From positions 24,470-88,469 of the forward strand of contig NZ_DDJO01000023.1 of assembly GCF_002339505.1 (NCBI RefSeq): a DNA stretch of 64,000 nt, in the 5' to 3' direction. Below the pieces are notes generated by a model, which worked only from the letters and a program-made list of their open reading frames with translations, searched no databases and was not told the origin of the DNA. The first letter of the stretch is position 1. The number at the start of each line of letters is the position of its first letter. Shown piece after piece: positions 8,753 through 17,318 of this stretch. The stretch comes from Corynebacterium sp. UBA2622. Lineage in GTDB: Bacteria > Actinomycetota > Actinomycetes > Mycobacteriales > Mycobacteriaceae. The translations under genes were made by a program, and so were the position numbers.

Positions 8753-9171
8753 AGAAGTTAGCCACTACGCTTCTTGCGCTGAGTTTTCTGGGGGGAACGC
8801 TTTGCGGGTGCACCTCTAGCGAAAAGAAGGAAGCGGAGGCTCGTGAAAAGGCGCGCCAAGAGGCCTTCTGCTCGGCGGTAGAAGACTTCATACACCTCGA
8901 CCGGGACACAATAAGCAACTCCACCACCATAGATGACCACGCCCGCGTAATCTACAACAATGCCCCACCCGAAGACCGGGTGGAGTTAGAACCGACGGTC
9001 AGCTACATCCTGAGCACACATAAGAAAGTTGAGGGAGCTGCGAATAACGAAAACTTCTGGGAAGGGATGGGAACCCTGTTAGGTTGGACGGGATTGCAGG
9101 TTGCCACAAACCACCCCTACGGGCAGGCCGTTTCCCGGCTCGAAGAATATGCTTGGGCCCACCGGTGCTAG
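8749..9171 (+). CDS. small lipoprotein of unknown function
   Basis: 140 residues. The N-terminus is a classical lipoprotein signal: MKK, a hydrophobic core, and a lipobox LCGC with the modified cysteine at about residue 21. A charged, lysine/glutamate-rich linker follows (SSEKKEAEAREKARQEA), then a globular part with two further cysteines, the last at the very C-terminus. It should sit on the outer face of the cytoplasmic membrane. Codon use (TTA, ATA, AGC) and AT content differ from the neighbours, suggesting acquired DNA. I recognise no family. Confidence 0.75.
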   Translation: MKKLATTLLALSFLGGTLCGCTSSEKKEAEAREKARQEAFCSAVEDFIHLDRDTISNSTTIDDHARVIYNNAPPEDRVELEPTVSYILSTHKKVEGAANNENFWEGMGTLLGWTGLQVATNHPYGQAVSRLEEYAWAHRC

Positions 9172-9283
9172 ATGCCCGATCCTTCTCTACAGAACTTCGG
9201 AAGAACCTCGGGCGTTACGCAGCCACCCTCGGCTGCGGTCGCCGCAGTGCGATTCCCTTCGGCCGGGGTTCCAGGCATGCGAA

Positions 9284-9332
9284 AACGCCCCCTCCCGGTT
9301 CCGTCTCAGCAACGGTATAGGGAGGGGGCGTT
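9284..9332 (-). terminator. terminator of the DEAD-box helicase gene
   Basis: A 13-base perfect stem, AACGCCCCCTCCC paired with GGGAGGGGGCGTT, with a 23-base loop; read on the minus strand it ends in TTTT. It lies 24 bases after the helicase stop. Confidence 0.75.
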
Positions 9333-9355
9333 CAGGCTATGAGGATGCGGTGGGA

Positions 9356-11524
9356 CTAATCCCGCCACTCCCGGCGCTCGCGTCCACCGCGGTCACCCCG
9401 GTCGTCACGGTTCCAGCCGCCGCGTCCGCCGCGGTCACCACGCCCTCCGCGGTCGCCCCGGTCGTCACGGTTCCAGCCGCCGCGTCCGCCGCGGTCACCA
9501 CGATCTCCTCGGTCATCGCGGTTCCAGCCACCGCGTCCACCGCGGTCATTCTGGCCCCCACGGCCGCCGCCGGCGAAGCCTCCGCGTGCCGAACCCTGGT
9601 CGCGCTTGATGTCGATCAGCTGACCGGAGATGCGGGTGTCCGAGAGACGGTCGAGCACACCGCGGTCCAGGTTCTTCGGCAGCTCCACGAGGGTGAAGTC
9701 ACCGCCGATGGTGATGCGGCCGAAGTCCTTCGAGTTCAGGCCACCCTCGTTGGCGAGGGCACCGACGATCGCGCCGGGGCGCACGTGCTGGCGCTTGCCC
9801 ACCGCGAGGCGGTAGGTGTCAAAGTTCTCGCTGTCGCCCCGGCCACCGCGCGGTCCGCGGTCGTCGCGCCGACGGTCGTCGCGGTCGAAACGGCCACCGC
9901 GGTCGCGCCCACCGAAGCGGTCATCGCGTCCCCCGCGGTCGTCGCGATCGCGGCGGTCGCGCTTGTCCTTCGGCGGCTCCTTCATGAGGAACTCGTCGCC
10001 GGTTTGCGCCTGGATGGCGAGGGCGGCGGCAATGTCATCCATGGGGACGTTGTTCGCCGAGGAGTACTCGCGAACCATCGACTTGAAGATCTGCAGGTCG
10101 CTCGACTCGAGCGCCTCCGTCACGGAGTCCATGAAGCGCATCTTGCGACTTTCGTTGACCTCGTCGACGGTCGGCAGATCCATCTCATCGATGGTCGCGT
10201 TGGTCACGCGCTCGATGGAACGCAGCATCCGGCGCTCGCGCGGGGTGACAAAGAGGATCGCCTCGCCCGTGCGGCCGGCACGGCCGGTGCGCCCGATGCG
10301 GTGGACGTAGCTCTCGGTGTCGTTCGGGATGTCGTAGTTCAGCACGTGGCTGATGCGCTCGACATCCAGGCCGCGGGCGGCGACGTCGGTGGCCACCAGG
10401 ATGTCGAGTCGGCCGTCGCGAAGCTGATCGACGGTCTTCTCACGCTGCTGCTGGGCTATGTCGCCGTTGATGGCGGCGGCGGAGAAGCCGCGGGCGCGCA
10501 GCTTCTCGGCGATCTCCTCGGTCTCGTGCTTGGTGCGCACGAAGACGATCATCGCCTCGAACTCGGTGACCTCGAGGATGCGGGTGATCGCGTCGAGCTT
10601 GTTGCGGTGCGCGGTGAACAGGTAACGCTGCGTGATGTTCGTGTTCGTGCGCGTTTCCGACTTGACCGTGACCTCAGCCGGGTCGTTGAGGTACTGCTTG
10701 GACAGACGACGGATGCCGTTGGGCATGGTCGCCGAGAAGAGCGCGACCTGCTTGCTGTCGGGGGTGTCGCTGAGGATGCGCTCGACGTCCTCCTGGAAGC
10801 CCATGTTGAGCATCTCGTCCGCCTCGTCGAGGACGAGGAAGCGCAGGTTGGAGATGTCGAGGGAGCCCTTCTCCAGGTGGTCGATCACGCGGCCCGGGGT
10901 GCCGACGATGATCTGCGCGCCACGGCGCAGCCCTGAGAGCTGGATGCCGTACGCCTGGCCGCCGTAGATCGGCAGCACGGAGATGCCGCCGAGGTGGTCG
11001 GCGAAGGACTGGAAGGCATCCGAGACCTGCAGGGCGAGCTCGCGCGTCGGCGCGAGGACGAGGGCCTGCGGGAAGCGGTCCTGGGCGTTGATGCGCGAGA
11101 GGACCGGCAGCGCGAAGGCGGCGGTCTTGCCGGTGCCCGTCTGTGCGAGGCCGACGACGTCGCGGCCCTGCATGAGAAGCGGGATGGTCTCGGCCTGGAT
11201 GGCGGACGGCTGCTCGTAGCCGACCTTCTTCACGGCCTCGACGACGCGCTCCGGCAGGCTCAGCTTGTCGAAGCCGTTCTCGGGCTCCTCCGCATCCTGG
11301 GCCGGCTCAACGGTGTCTTCAGTGGTGTCCGGAGCGTTGTCGGCCCCGTTGGTTGCAGTGGCTTCGGTCTCGGCCGAAGCGTCGCTCTGCTCAGAAGTGC
11401 CCGCGTCCCTGGTGCCTTCGTCAGCGGCCTGTTCGGCCACGGCATCCTGCGGGTTTTCCTGAGATTCCGACAGATTCATATCCGGCTCAAACTCGCCGCC
11501 GGTAGCGTTTTCGGTAATGCTCAT
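9356..11524 (-). CDS. deaD: DEAD-box ATP-dependent RNA helicase (DeaD/CsdA type)
   Basis: 722 residues. The first ~90 are acidic and low-complexity. The motor follows: Q motif (GYEQPSAIQAETIP), AQTGTGKT Walker A, PTRELALQV, TPGRVIDHL, VLDEADEML, SAT, then VATDVAARGLD and HRIGRTGRAG. Next comes a DbpA/RNA-recognition-like domain (GLNSKDFGRITIGGDFTLVELP) and a C-terminal tail of RGG/RDDR repeats that bind RNA. The role is RNA unwinding in ribosome assembly, cold adaptation and RNA turnover. The ATG at 11522-11524 is chosen because GGGGAA precedes it and the longer frame upstream overlaps the Nudix promoter. Unlike the genes on either side it has normal high-GC composition. Confidence 0.93.
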   Translation of the reverse strand: MSITENATGGEFEPDMNLSESQENPQDAVAEQAADEGTRDAGTSEQSDASAETEATATNGADNAPDTTEDTVEPAQDAEEPENGFDKLSLPERVVEAVKKVGYEQPSAIQAETIPLLMQGRDVVGLAQTGTGKTAAFALPVLSRINAQDRFPQALVLAPTRELALQVSDAFQSFADHLGGISVLPIYGGQAYGIQLSGLRRGAQIIVGTPGRVIDHLEKGSLDISNLRFLVLDEADEMLNMGFQEDVERILSDTPDSKQVALFSATMPNGIRRLSKQYLNDPAEVTVKSETRTNTNITQRYLFTAHRNKLDAITRILEVTEFEAMIVFVRTKHETEEIAEKLRARGFSAAAINGDIAQQQREKTVDQLRDGRLDILVATDVAARGLDVERISHVLNYDIPNDTESYVHRIGRTGRAGRTGEAILFVTPRERRMLRSIERVTNATIDEMDLPTVDEVNESRKMRFMDSVTEALESSDLQIFKSMVREYSSANNVPMDDIAAALAIQAQTGDEFLMKEPPKDKRDRRDRDDRGGRDDRFGGRDRGGRFDRDDRRRDDRGPRGGRGDSENFDTYRLAVGKRQHVRPGAIVGALANEGGLNSKDFGRITIGGDFTLVELPKNLDRGVLDRLSDTRISGQLIDIKRDQGSARGGFAGGGRGGQNDRGGRGGWNRDDRGDRGDRGGRGGWNRDDRGDRGGRGDRGGRGGWNRDDRGDRGGRERREWRD
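9391..9510. repeat. 60-bp tandem direct repeat coding for RGG-type motifs
   Basis: Two 60-base units, of which positions 9397-9442 and 9457-9502 are identical, with a third degraded copy up to about 9560. They encode the GGRGGWNRDDRGDRG-type units at the C-terminus of the DEAD-box helicase and are expected to vary in number between strains. Confidence 0.8.
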
Positions 11525-11617
11525 TGTTTCCCCACCGTACGCGACGTGGGCGGATATTACCATTTGGGGACGGTTCAACAGTTTCCTGATTCCCCCGCGT
11601 CCGATACAAACGTGACT

Positions 11618-11623
11618 TAAACT
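11618..11623 (+). promoter_or_regulatory. -10 hexamer TAAACT of the Nudix/helicase module
   Basis: TAAACT stands 7 bases before the Nudix ATG at 11631, with no ribosome site between: a leaderless arrangement. It would drive both overlapping genes of the module. Confidence 0.5.
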
Positions 11624-11630
11624 CGCGTCC

Positions 11631-12035
11631 ATGCCACAGCACATTGAGGTCGTCGGAGCCGTCTTCCTTCGGGACGGAACGGTGCTCGCCGCCCGGAGGG
11701 GACGCGACAAAGCCCTCCCGGACAAGTGGGAATTTCCGGGAGGCAAGATTGAACCTGGCGAATCCCCAGAAGACGCTCTCGCCCGAGAACTCGCCGAGGA
11801 GCTGCTTATCGACGCCCGCGTGGGTTCCCACATCGCGACCACTTCATATCCTTACGATTTCGGAGTGGTAAATCTCGCAACTTTTTACTGCGACATTGTC
11901 TCCGGAAAACCTACGCCTACCGAGCATTCTGAGGTCCGGTGGGTACCAGTGGACGAATTACACTCCCTCGACTGGGCTCCTGCTGATCTCCCGGCCGTCG
12001 AAGCCATTGCTCAGGAGCACAGCGGTCATGCCTGA
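11631..12035 (+). CDS. MutT-like Nudix hydrolase
   Basis: 134 residues with a full Nudix box (GGKIEPGESPEDALARELAEE, from about residue 37; RE-x-x-EE catalytic core present). The closest known group is the MutT/CTP-pyrophosphohydrolase type, which hydrolyses (d)NTPs such as 8-oxo-dGTP to the monophosphate and pyrophosphate; the true substrate cannot be read from sequence. The stop lies inside the first codons of the helicase gene (8-base overlap, 12028-12035), so the two are translationally linked. Base composition is lower in G+C than the DEAD-box gene next door, like its partner. This looks like one component of an acquired two-gene module rather than housekeeping MutT. Confidence 0.88.
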   Translation: MPQHIEVVGAVFLRDGTVLAARRGRDKALPDKWEFPGGKIEPGESPEDALARELAEELLIDARVGSHIATTSYPYDFGVVNLATFYCDIVSGKPTPTEHSEVRWVPVDELHSLDWAPADLPAVEAIAQEHSGHA

Positions 12036-14946
12036 CAAATCCCTTCTCCGCCAGGATGTGGAACACGGTTTTATAGAGGCGGATCACCGCGTATCCCACT
12101 TTGACAATCCCCAGTTGGTATCAAACAGAGACGGTACGACAATGCTAGGGGCATTGCGATCGGAGCTCGAAAGTGCCGACTCGTTTATTTTCTCCGTCGC
12201 CTTCGTCACCGCAGATGCCCTCGGAATGATCAAACAACAACTCAATAGTTTTACGGGTGCTGGGACAATCGTGACGTCTGATTACCTAGACTTCAACGAT
12301 CCCGATTCACTGCGAGAGCTACTGACGTTCAAGAATGTCTCGGTCAGGATCATGAGCGGCCAACCTCACCACGCCAAGGGGTACATTTTCCACCACGGTG
12401 ATCACGTCACCGCCCTCATCGGTAGCTCCAACCTCACGCGCAAAGCGCTGTCCGAAAATAATGAGTGGAACCTACAGTTTTCGAGCCACCGAGATGGTGA
12501 TATCGCCGACCAGTTAAATCGCGCGGTTCGGTGGCAGGTACAGAACTCCGTGCCTCTTACCGAAGAATGGATTGCGCGCTATGAATTGGGGCGGGAAAAG
12601 CGAGTCATTGTCTTTGAAGATGATCAGCCTCTTGCCGTCTCCCCGGGCGGGGATCGAATACTTCCCAATCTGATGCAAGTCGAGGCTCTAGAAAACCTTC
12701 AAAAGGTGCAAGAGAGCGGTGAGAAGCGGGCACTCATCATTTCTGCAACCGGAACGGGCAAGACGATCCTCGCCGCGCTCGCCGCGCGCCAGATGCACCC
12801 CCAGCGCGTTCTCTTTTTGGCCCACCGCGAGCAAATCCTCAACAAAGCAGCTGAGGAATTCATGCGCGTTATGCAGTGCACATCCTCCGATATCGGGGTC
12901 CTAGCCGGCGCGCGCCACGACCTGGATAGAAGGTTCGTTTTTGCAACGATCCAGTCTCTGAGCCGGCCCGACAACCTGGCCGAAATCTCCCCTCTCCAGT
13001 TTGATCTCGTTATCGTCGATGAGGTTCACAGATCCGGAGCGGAGTCTTACCGGAAGGTGTTGAACTATTTTCGTCCTGCTTTCACGCTGGGCCTGACCGC
13101 CACACCAGAACGGTCTGACGGTTTCAACGTCTTTGAATTGTTTGATTACAACGTCCCCTACGAGATTCGTCTCGAGGGCGCGTTAGAGAATCGCATGCTT
13201 GTCCCTTTTGATTACTACGGTGTCAGCGACTATCAATCCCCGTACGGATTCACTATCACAGACGATTCAGACCTGACCGCCCGGACCTCTGAGCAACGAG
13301 TGGACCACCTTGTCTCAGTGCTGGAGGATTATTCCTTCGCGCGCGGCACCAAGGGTTTGATTTTCTGCAGTAGCAACGATGAAGCCCAGCGTTTAAGCGA
13401 CAAGTTGAACGGCAGGCGCGTCCATGGTCGCCCATTGCGAACGGTTGCGTTGTCGGGTTCCAATTCCATCGAGTCTCGCGAACGTGCAGTATCTCAACTC
13501 GAAGACGGGGCCTTGGATTACCTCCTCACCGTCGATATTTTCAATGAGGGCATCGACATTCCCGCGTTAAACGTCGTGGTCATGCTACGAGGCACGCAAT
13601 CTTCAATTGTGTTTACCCAGCAGCTGGGGCGAGGCCTACGTAAACACAGCGACAAACACTCACTGCGCGTCATCGATTTGATCGGTAATTATGCAAACAA
13701 CTATTTGATTCCGATCGCACTCACGGGCGATCGATCAGGAAGCAAAGACCACATCCGCGAAGGGATCCGTCGCACTCGTCGGCACACCGTGGCTGGGTCA
13801 TCCACGATTAGTTTTGACCGAGTCTCGATGCAACGGATTGTTGAATCGTTGCAGAAAGCACGGATCACTAGCCGCCTCGCTAAACGCGAGGCCATCCTCG
13901 CATTGCAGTTCCGCCTCGGCAAAGTTCCACGGCTCATCGATTTCGAAAATCATGGATCCATGAATCCCTTTCTCCTGGCCTCCTCTGACTCCAAGGCTCG
14001 GAATTACTGGACCCTTCTCAATGAGTTGAAGTTCGTAGCATCGGGGCCGAGTGCACACGAGGCTGCGATTCTCGACATGCTCTCCCTGGAACTGTTGAAC
14101 GGTAAGCGTCCGCAGGAGCTGCTGCTCATTCGGGAATTGCTCAAGAAGGAATCAGTCAATGTAGAAGACTTCCGCTCGCTCCTTTCAGAACGAAATCTCG
14201 ACCATTCAGAAGCGCTGCTCGACTCCGTAGTGCGGGTTCTAGACCTGTCCTGGTTTGTCACGACCGCTAGGACGCGATATGGCGATTCCCCCCTCATCGT
14301 TCGGCGCGGAGATGTTTTGCGCCTGGGTGAGCGCTTTTCGGAACTCTACTTCTCCTACAACGGGGATCATCCCTCTCCGGCAATCAGTTTCCGAGCGCAT
14401 GTCGATGACATCATAGAGACAGGTTTATTGCTGAATCGCAAGCATTATGGCTCGAGCGATCACCTTCTTCCAGGGAAAACTTACTCCCGCAAAGACGCCA
14501 GCCGCCTCCTCAACTGGAAGATGAATTCCGAAGCCACGATCATGGGCTACAAGGTCGATAAAGATACAGCTACCTGCCCGATCTTCGTGACCTATCACAA
14601 GGATTCAGAGGTCAACGCGAGCCAACGCTATGAAGATTCATTGATCGATCAATCGACCATGCAATGGTTCAGCCGCCACGGCCGAACGCTGCAAAGCGCG
14701 GAATTGCAACCCATCCTCCACGGCGACGTATCTATTCACCTCTTTGTTAAACGGGAGGATGCAGACGGCCTCGAGTTTCATTACCTCGGCCAAGCTGAAG
14801 CTACGCGTGCGGACCAATCTACGATGCGTGGAAACCGTGGCGAAACGCTCGACGTAGTGATTGCAAACCTCAAATTACGCCAGGAAGTACCCCGTGATTT
14901 GTTCGAAGCGATTACTGCGTCCCTGGCGGTCGAGGCTCCCCACTAA
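12028..14946 (+). CDS. PLD-domain / SF2 helicase / DUF3427-type protein
   Basis: 972 residues. The N-terminal part (about 25-185) is phospholipase-D-like with one HKD motif: His115-x-Lys117, GSSN at 132-135 and Glu146. A superfamily 2 motor follows: Walker A ATGTGKT at 240-246, DEVH at 331-334, TATPERSDG from about 357, FNEGIDIP and Q-x-x-GRGLR at about 532-537. The C-terminal ~330 residues have the layout of DUF3427. The combination suggests a helicase that carries its own nuclease or DNA-binding PLD half; a single HKD would need to dimerise. The ATG at 12028 overlaps the Nudix gene; the longer frame reading back into it is rejected. The gene is AT-richer than its surroundings. A defence or DNA-repair role is inference. 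Confidence 0.85.
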   Translation: MPDKSLLRQDVEHGFIEADHRVSHFDNPQLVSNRDGTTMLGALRSELESADSFIFSVAFVTADALGMIKQQLNSFTGAGTIVTSDYLDFNDPDSLRELLTFKNVSVRIMSGQPHHAKGYIFHHGDHVTALIGSSNLTRKALSENNEWNLQFSSHRDGDIADQLNRAVRWQVQNSVPLTEEWIARYELGREKRVIVFEDDQPLAVSPGGDRILPNLMQVEALENLQKVQESGEKRALIISATGTGKTILAALAARQMHPQRVLFLAHREQILNKAAEEFMRVMQCTSSDIGVLAGARHDLDRRFVFATIQSLSRPDNLAEISPLQFDLVIVDEVHRSGAESYRKVLNYFRPAFTLGLTATPERSDGFNVFELFDYNVPYEIRLEGALENRMLVPFDYYGVSDYQSPYGFTITDDSDLTARTSEQRVDHLVSVLEDYSFARGTKGLIFCSSNDEAQRLSDKLNGRRVHGRPLRTVALSGSNSIESRERAVSQLEDGALDYLLTVDIFNEGIDIPALNVVVMLRGTQSSIVFTQQLGRGLRKHSDKHSLRVIDLIGNYANNYLIPIALTGDRSGSKDHIREGIRRTRRHTVAGSSTISFDRVSMQRIVESLQKARITSRLAKREAILALQFRLGKVPRLIDFENHGSMNPFLLASSDSKARNYWTLLNELKFVASGPSAHEAAILDMLSLELLNGKRPQELLLIRELLKKESVNVEDFRSLLSERNLDHSEALLDSVVRVLDLSWFVTTARTRYGDSPLIVRRGDVLRLGERFSELYFSYNGDHPSPAISFRAHVDDIIETGLLLNRKHYGSSDHLLPGKTYSRKDASRLLNWKMNSEATIMGYKVDKDTATCPIFVTYHKDSEVNASQRYEDSLIDQSTMQWFSRHGRTLQSAELQPILHGDVSIHLFVKREDADGLEFHYLGQAEATRADQSTMRGNRGETLDVVIANLKLRQEVPRDLFEAITASLAVEAPH

Positions 14947-14973
14947 GGAGCGTCCTCCCCACTAGGGAGCGTC
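14936..14973. repeat. 19-bp tandem direct repeat at the end of the helicase gene
   Basis: CTCCCCACTAAGGAGCGTC at 14936-14954 is followed at once by a second copy differing in one base (TAGG for TAAG) at 14955-14973. The first copy contains the stop codon of the PLD-helicase gene, and each copy carries an in-phase-looking TAA or TAG. It marks the boundary between AT-richer and GC-rich DNA. Confidence 0.8.
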
Positions 14974-14991
14974 GTAAGCTTTTCGGAGACC

Positions 14992-15996
14992 CTAATCCTC
15001 CGCCCGCGCGTGCCGCACCGCGTCCAGGTCGGTCTCCCCCTCGCCGCCCCCGAAGAAGCGTGCGTGCACCCCGCATGCCCGAAGGAACTCCTCGTGCGCG
15101 GCGTCGATGTCGGCACCCGTGACCAGCAGCGCGTTCGGCTCCCGCTCCCACATGTCCCGCAGATCGGCCACCGAGGTCCCGCGCATCAGCTCTGATTCGG
15201 ACTCGACGTCCACGGCTGTGGCGGTGGCGTCGTAAGGCACGGTCCCCAGCGCCACCAGCACGGTGAGCAGGTCGTGCACCTGCGCCCGGTAGCCCTCCCC
15301 GACTTCCTCGTGGAACTCGAAGTAGAACCGCAGGATCTCGGGGAGGTGGGCGGCGATCGGGGCGCGCCCCAGCGTGTCAGCGACCCCCTCCAGCGCCCCC
15401 GGATCCAGCACCATCCGCTCGGTGACACCCAGCGAGCACACCGTGACGGGCACGGGCGCGGCGGTGAAGACCTCCTTCGCGGCGTGGGGATCCACCCAGA
15501 AGTTCCACTCCGCGCTGGGGGTGGTGTTACCCGGGTAAGTGAAGGCGCCGCCCATGACGGTGATGCGCTTCAGGCGGGAGAAATGGCCGGGGTGGAGGCG
15601 TCGAAAAGCGGCGAGGTTGGTCAGCGGACCGGTGACGATGAGGTGGAGGTCGTCCGTGCCACGCTCGATGGCGTCGATCCAGAGGGCGTCCCAGTCTGTC
15701 TCCACGCCGCGCTCGGGCGCGGTGACGTAGCCGAGGCCGGAGTCCCCGTGGGTCTCGGGGGTGGTGGTCAGCTCATACTCGAGGGGGCCGGGCAGGCCCG
15801 CTGCGACGGGGATGGTCGGCAGGCCGCACTGGCCCAGCACCCAGGCAGCGTTGACGGCGCACTGCCGCGCGCCGACGTTGCCCGCGGAGGTGGTCACGGC
15901 CTCGAGCTCGATGCACTGCTCGTGGTGGGCGGCGGTGAGGTAGATCAGGGCGAGGGCATCGTCGATGCCTGGGTCGCAGTCAAGGATCACGCGCAC
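14992..15996 (-). CDS. inosine/uridine-preferring nucleoside hydrolase
   Basis: 334 residues. The family hallmark DCDPGIDDALAL is at residues 6-17 and supplies the calcium-binding aspartates. VTGPLTNLA and VMGGAF follow at about 120 and 146, and an EWNFWVDPHAA block near 165 supplies the ribose-binding Asn and the C-terminal Asp. The enzyme splits the N-glycosidic bond of nucleosides into base and ribose in the cytoplasm for salvage. The GTG start at 15994-15996 lies three bases after the stop of the MFS gene, with GGAGGAGT inside the end of that gene as ribosome site, so the transporter may import the nucleoside substrate. Confidence 0.92.
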   Translation of the reverse strand: MRVILDCDPGIDDALALIYLTAAHHEQCIELEAVTTSAGNVGARQCAVNAAWVLGQCGLPTIPVAAGLPGPLEYELTTTPETHGDSGLGYVTAPERGVETDWDALWIDAIERGTDDLHLIVTGPLTNLAAFRRLHPGHFSRLKRITVMGGAFTYPGNTTPSAEWNFWVDPHAAKEVFTAAPVPVTVCSLGVTERMVLDPGALEGVADTLGRAPIAAHLPEILRFYFEFHEEVGEGYRAQVHDLLTVLVALGTVPYDATATAVDVESESELMRGTSVADLRDMWEREPNALLVTGADIDAAHEEFLRACGVHARFFGGGEGETDLDAVRHARAED

Positions 15997-15999
15997 GGG

Positions 16000-17220
16000 T
16001 TACTCCTCCACTCCTTCTGTGCCTGCGGTGCGGGTCTCGGTGCCGCGGGTGAGCCAGATGGCCAGGGACACCAGCGCGATGGCCCCCGACGACGCGAAGG
16101 CCGCGGCGAAGCCGAACTTCTCCGCGAGCATACCCACCACGATCGGGGCGAAGATGGCCCCGGCATCCTGCGTCATCTGGAAGGTGGACAGCACCTTTCC
16201 ACCGGAGCGCTCGTTGCCGATGATGTCCGCCAGCGTGGCCTGCTGGGCGGGGTTCATCAACCCGCCGCCCACGCCCGCCAGGGCCGAGGCGATGATGAGC
16301 GGCCAGAAGCTGGTGGCAAAGCCCATCAGGCCGGTGAAAACGGCGATGGTGACCAGTCCGGCGAGGATCATGGGTTTGCGGCCCAGCTTGTCCGCGAGGA
16401 TCCCGGAGAATTGCAGGGTGACGGCGGTGCCCACGGCGTAGGCGGTGAGCGCCAGGCCCGCGGCGGCCCCGCCGTTGGCAAAGACCGAGGCGGCGAACAA
16501 CGGCAGGACGGCCACCCGCGCCCCGAAGTTCGCCCACCCGTTGGCGAAGGCGGAGGTGAGCAGGCTCTGGTACGTCGGCAGGCGCAGCGCGCTGCGCAGC
16601 TCCATCGGCGGCAGCTTCGCGGGCAGCTCCACCCGTCCGCGGGGAGTGGAGCAGGCGACCCACACGATGGTGGCTGCCAGTGCCACACCCGCCCCGTAGA
16701 TCATGAACGGGATGCGGAAACCCAGGTAGGACAGGGCAGCGCCGATGATCGGGCCGAAGATGTTGCCCAGCAGGAACGCCGAGGCGTAGACGGCGTTTGC
16801 CCTGCCCCGGATGCGCGGGTGCGTGACGCGGACGATGAGCGCCTGCGCGGAGAGCGTGAACATCGTGGAGCCGAAGCCCGCGATGAAGCGCAGCGCGAAG
16901 ATCTGCCAGTACGCCTGCGCGAAGGCGACCAGGAAGGTCGCCCCGCCCACGATGAACAGGCCCGTGATGTAGACCGGCCGGGAGCCGAGCCTGTCCACCA
17001 GAACGCCGGCACCAGGCGCGCCGATGAGGCGTGCCGCCGCGAAGACCGACACGACGGCGCCGGCGGCCGCCATGGAGACGCCGAAACTGGCGGTGAACTG
17101 CGGGAGGATGGGGGCGATGAAGCCGTAGCCGAGTGCGATGATGAACGCCGCGACGGCGAGCACCCAGATGGTGGAGGGGATCTTTGGCTTCAGCTGGGAG
17201 GGGGTAACTGCTGTTGTCAT
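16000..17220 (-). CDS. MFS transporter, possibly for nucleosides
   Basis: 406 residues with the 12-helix major facilitator pattern. The A motif after helix 2 is readable as GVLVDRLGSRP, and its repeat in the second half as GILADKLGRKP. The N-terminus is short and cytoplasmic. The ATG at 17218-17220 is chosen because GGTGGGAA precedes it; the frame runs further upstream but overlaps the divergent gene's coding region. Being first in an operon with a nucleoside hydrolase suggests nucleoside or base import, but drug-efflux relatives cannot be excluded. An inverted repeat at 17272-17287 in the divergent promoter region may be its operator. Confidence 0.87.
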   Translation of the reverse strand: MTTAVTPSQLKPKIPSTIWVLAVAAFIIALGYGFIAPILPQFTASFGVSMAAAGAVVSVFAAARLIGAPGAGVLVDRLGSRPVYITGLFIVGGATFLVAFAQAYWQIFALRFIAGFGSTMFTLSAQALIVRVTHPRIRGRANAVYASAFLLGNIFGPIIGAALSYLGFRIPFMIYGAGVALAATIVWVACSTPRGRVELPAKLPPMELRSALRLPTYQSLLTSAFANGWANFGARVAVLPLFAASVFANGGAAAGLALTAYAVGTAVTLQFSGILADKLGRKPMILAGLVTIAVFTGLMGFATSFWPLIIASALAGVGGGLMNPAQQATLADIIGNERSGGKVLSTFQMTQDAGAIFAPIVVGMLAEKFGFAAAFASSGAIALVSLAIWLTRGTETRTAGTEGVEE

Positions 17221-17271
17221 TTCCCACCCAGCGTAGACCCCGGGGCCGGTGCCCGGAATTTGCCGCACCTC

Positions 17272-17287
17272 TCGAACGCTCGTTCGA
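17272..17287. promoter_or_regulatory. inverted repeat, operator candidate
   Basis: TCGAACG-CT-CGTTCGA: perfect seven-base arms with a two-base spacer in the 111-bp divergent region between the MFS gene and the gene at 17332. It has the form of a dimeric repressor site. No regulator gene is adjacent. Confidence 0.45.
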
Positions 17288-17318
17288 TAAATTGCGCGGC
17301 CGTGTCGATCACCCGTTC

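Noticed and set aside
9172..9283. Continuation of a gene after the lipoprotein
   Set aside because: The open frame there is short, overlaps the lipoprotein in another phase and shows no ribosome site.
9391..9560. Regular 60-bp repeats that could suggest a CRISPR-like array
   Set aside because: No unique spacers; the repeats are in frame and code for RGG-type units of the DEAD-box helicase.
11896..12027. Upstream extension of the PLD-helicase frame into the Nudix gene
   Set aside because: The translated part has no similarity to the PLD domain and overlaps the real Nudix reading frame; ATG 12028 fits the module.
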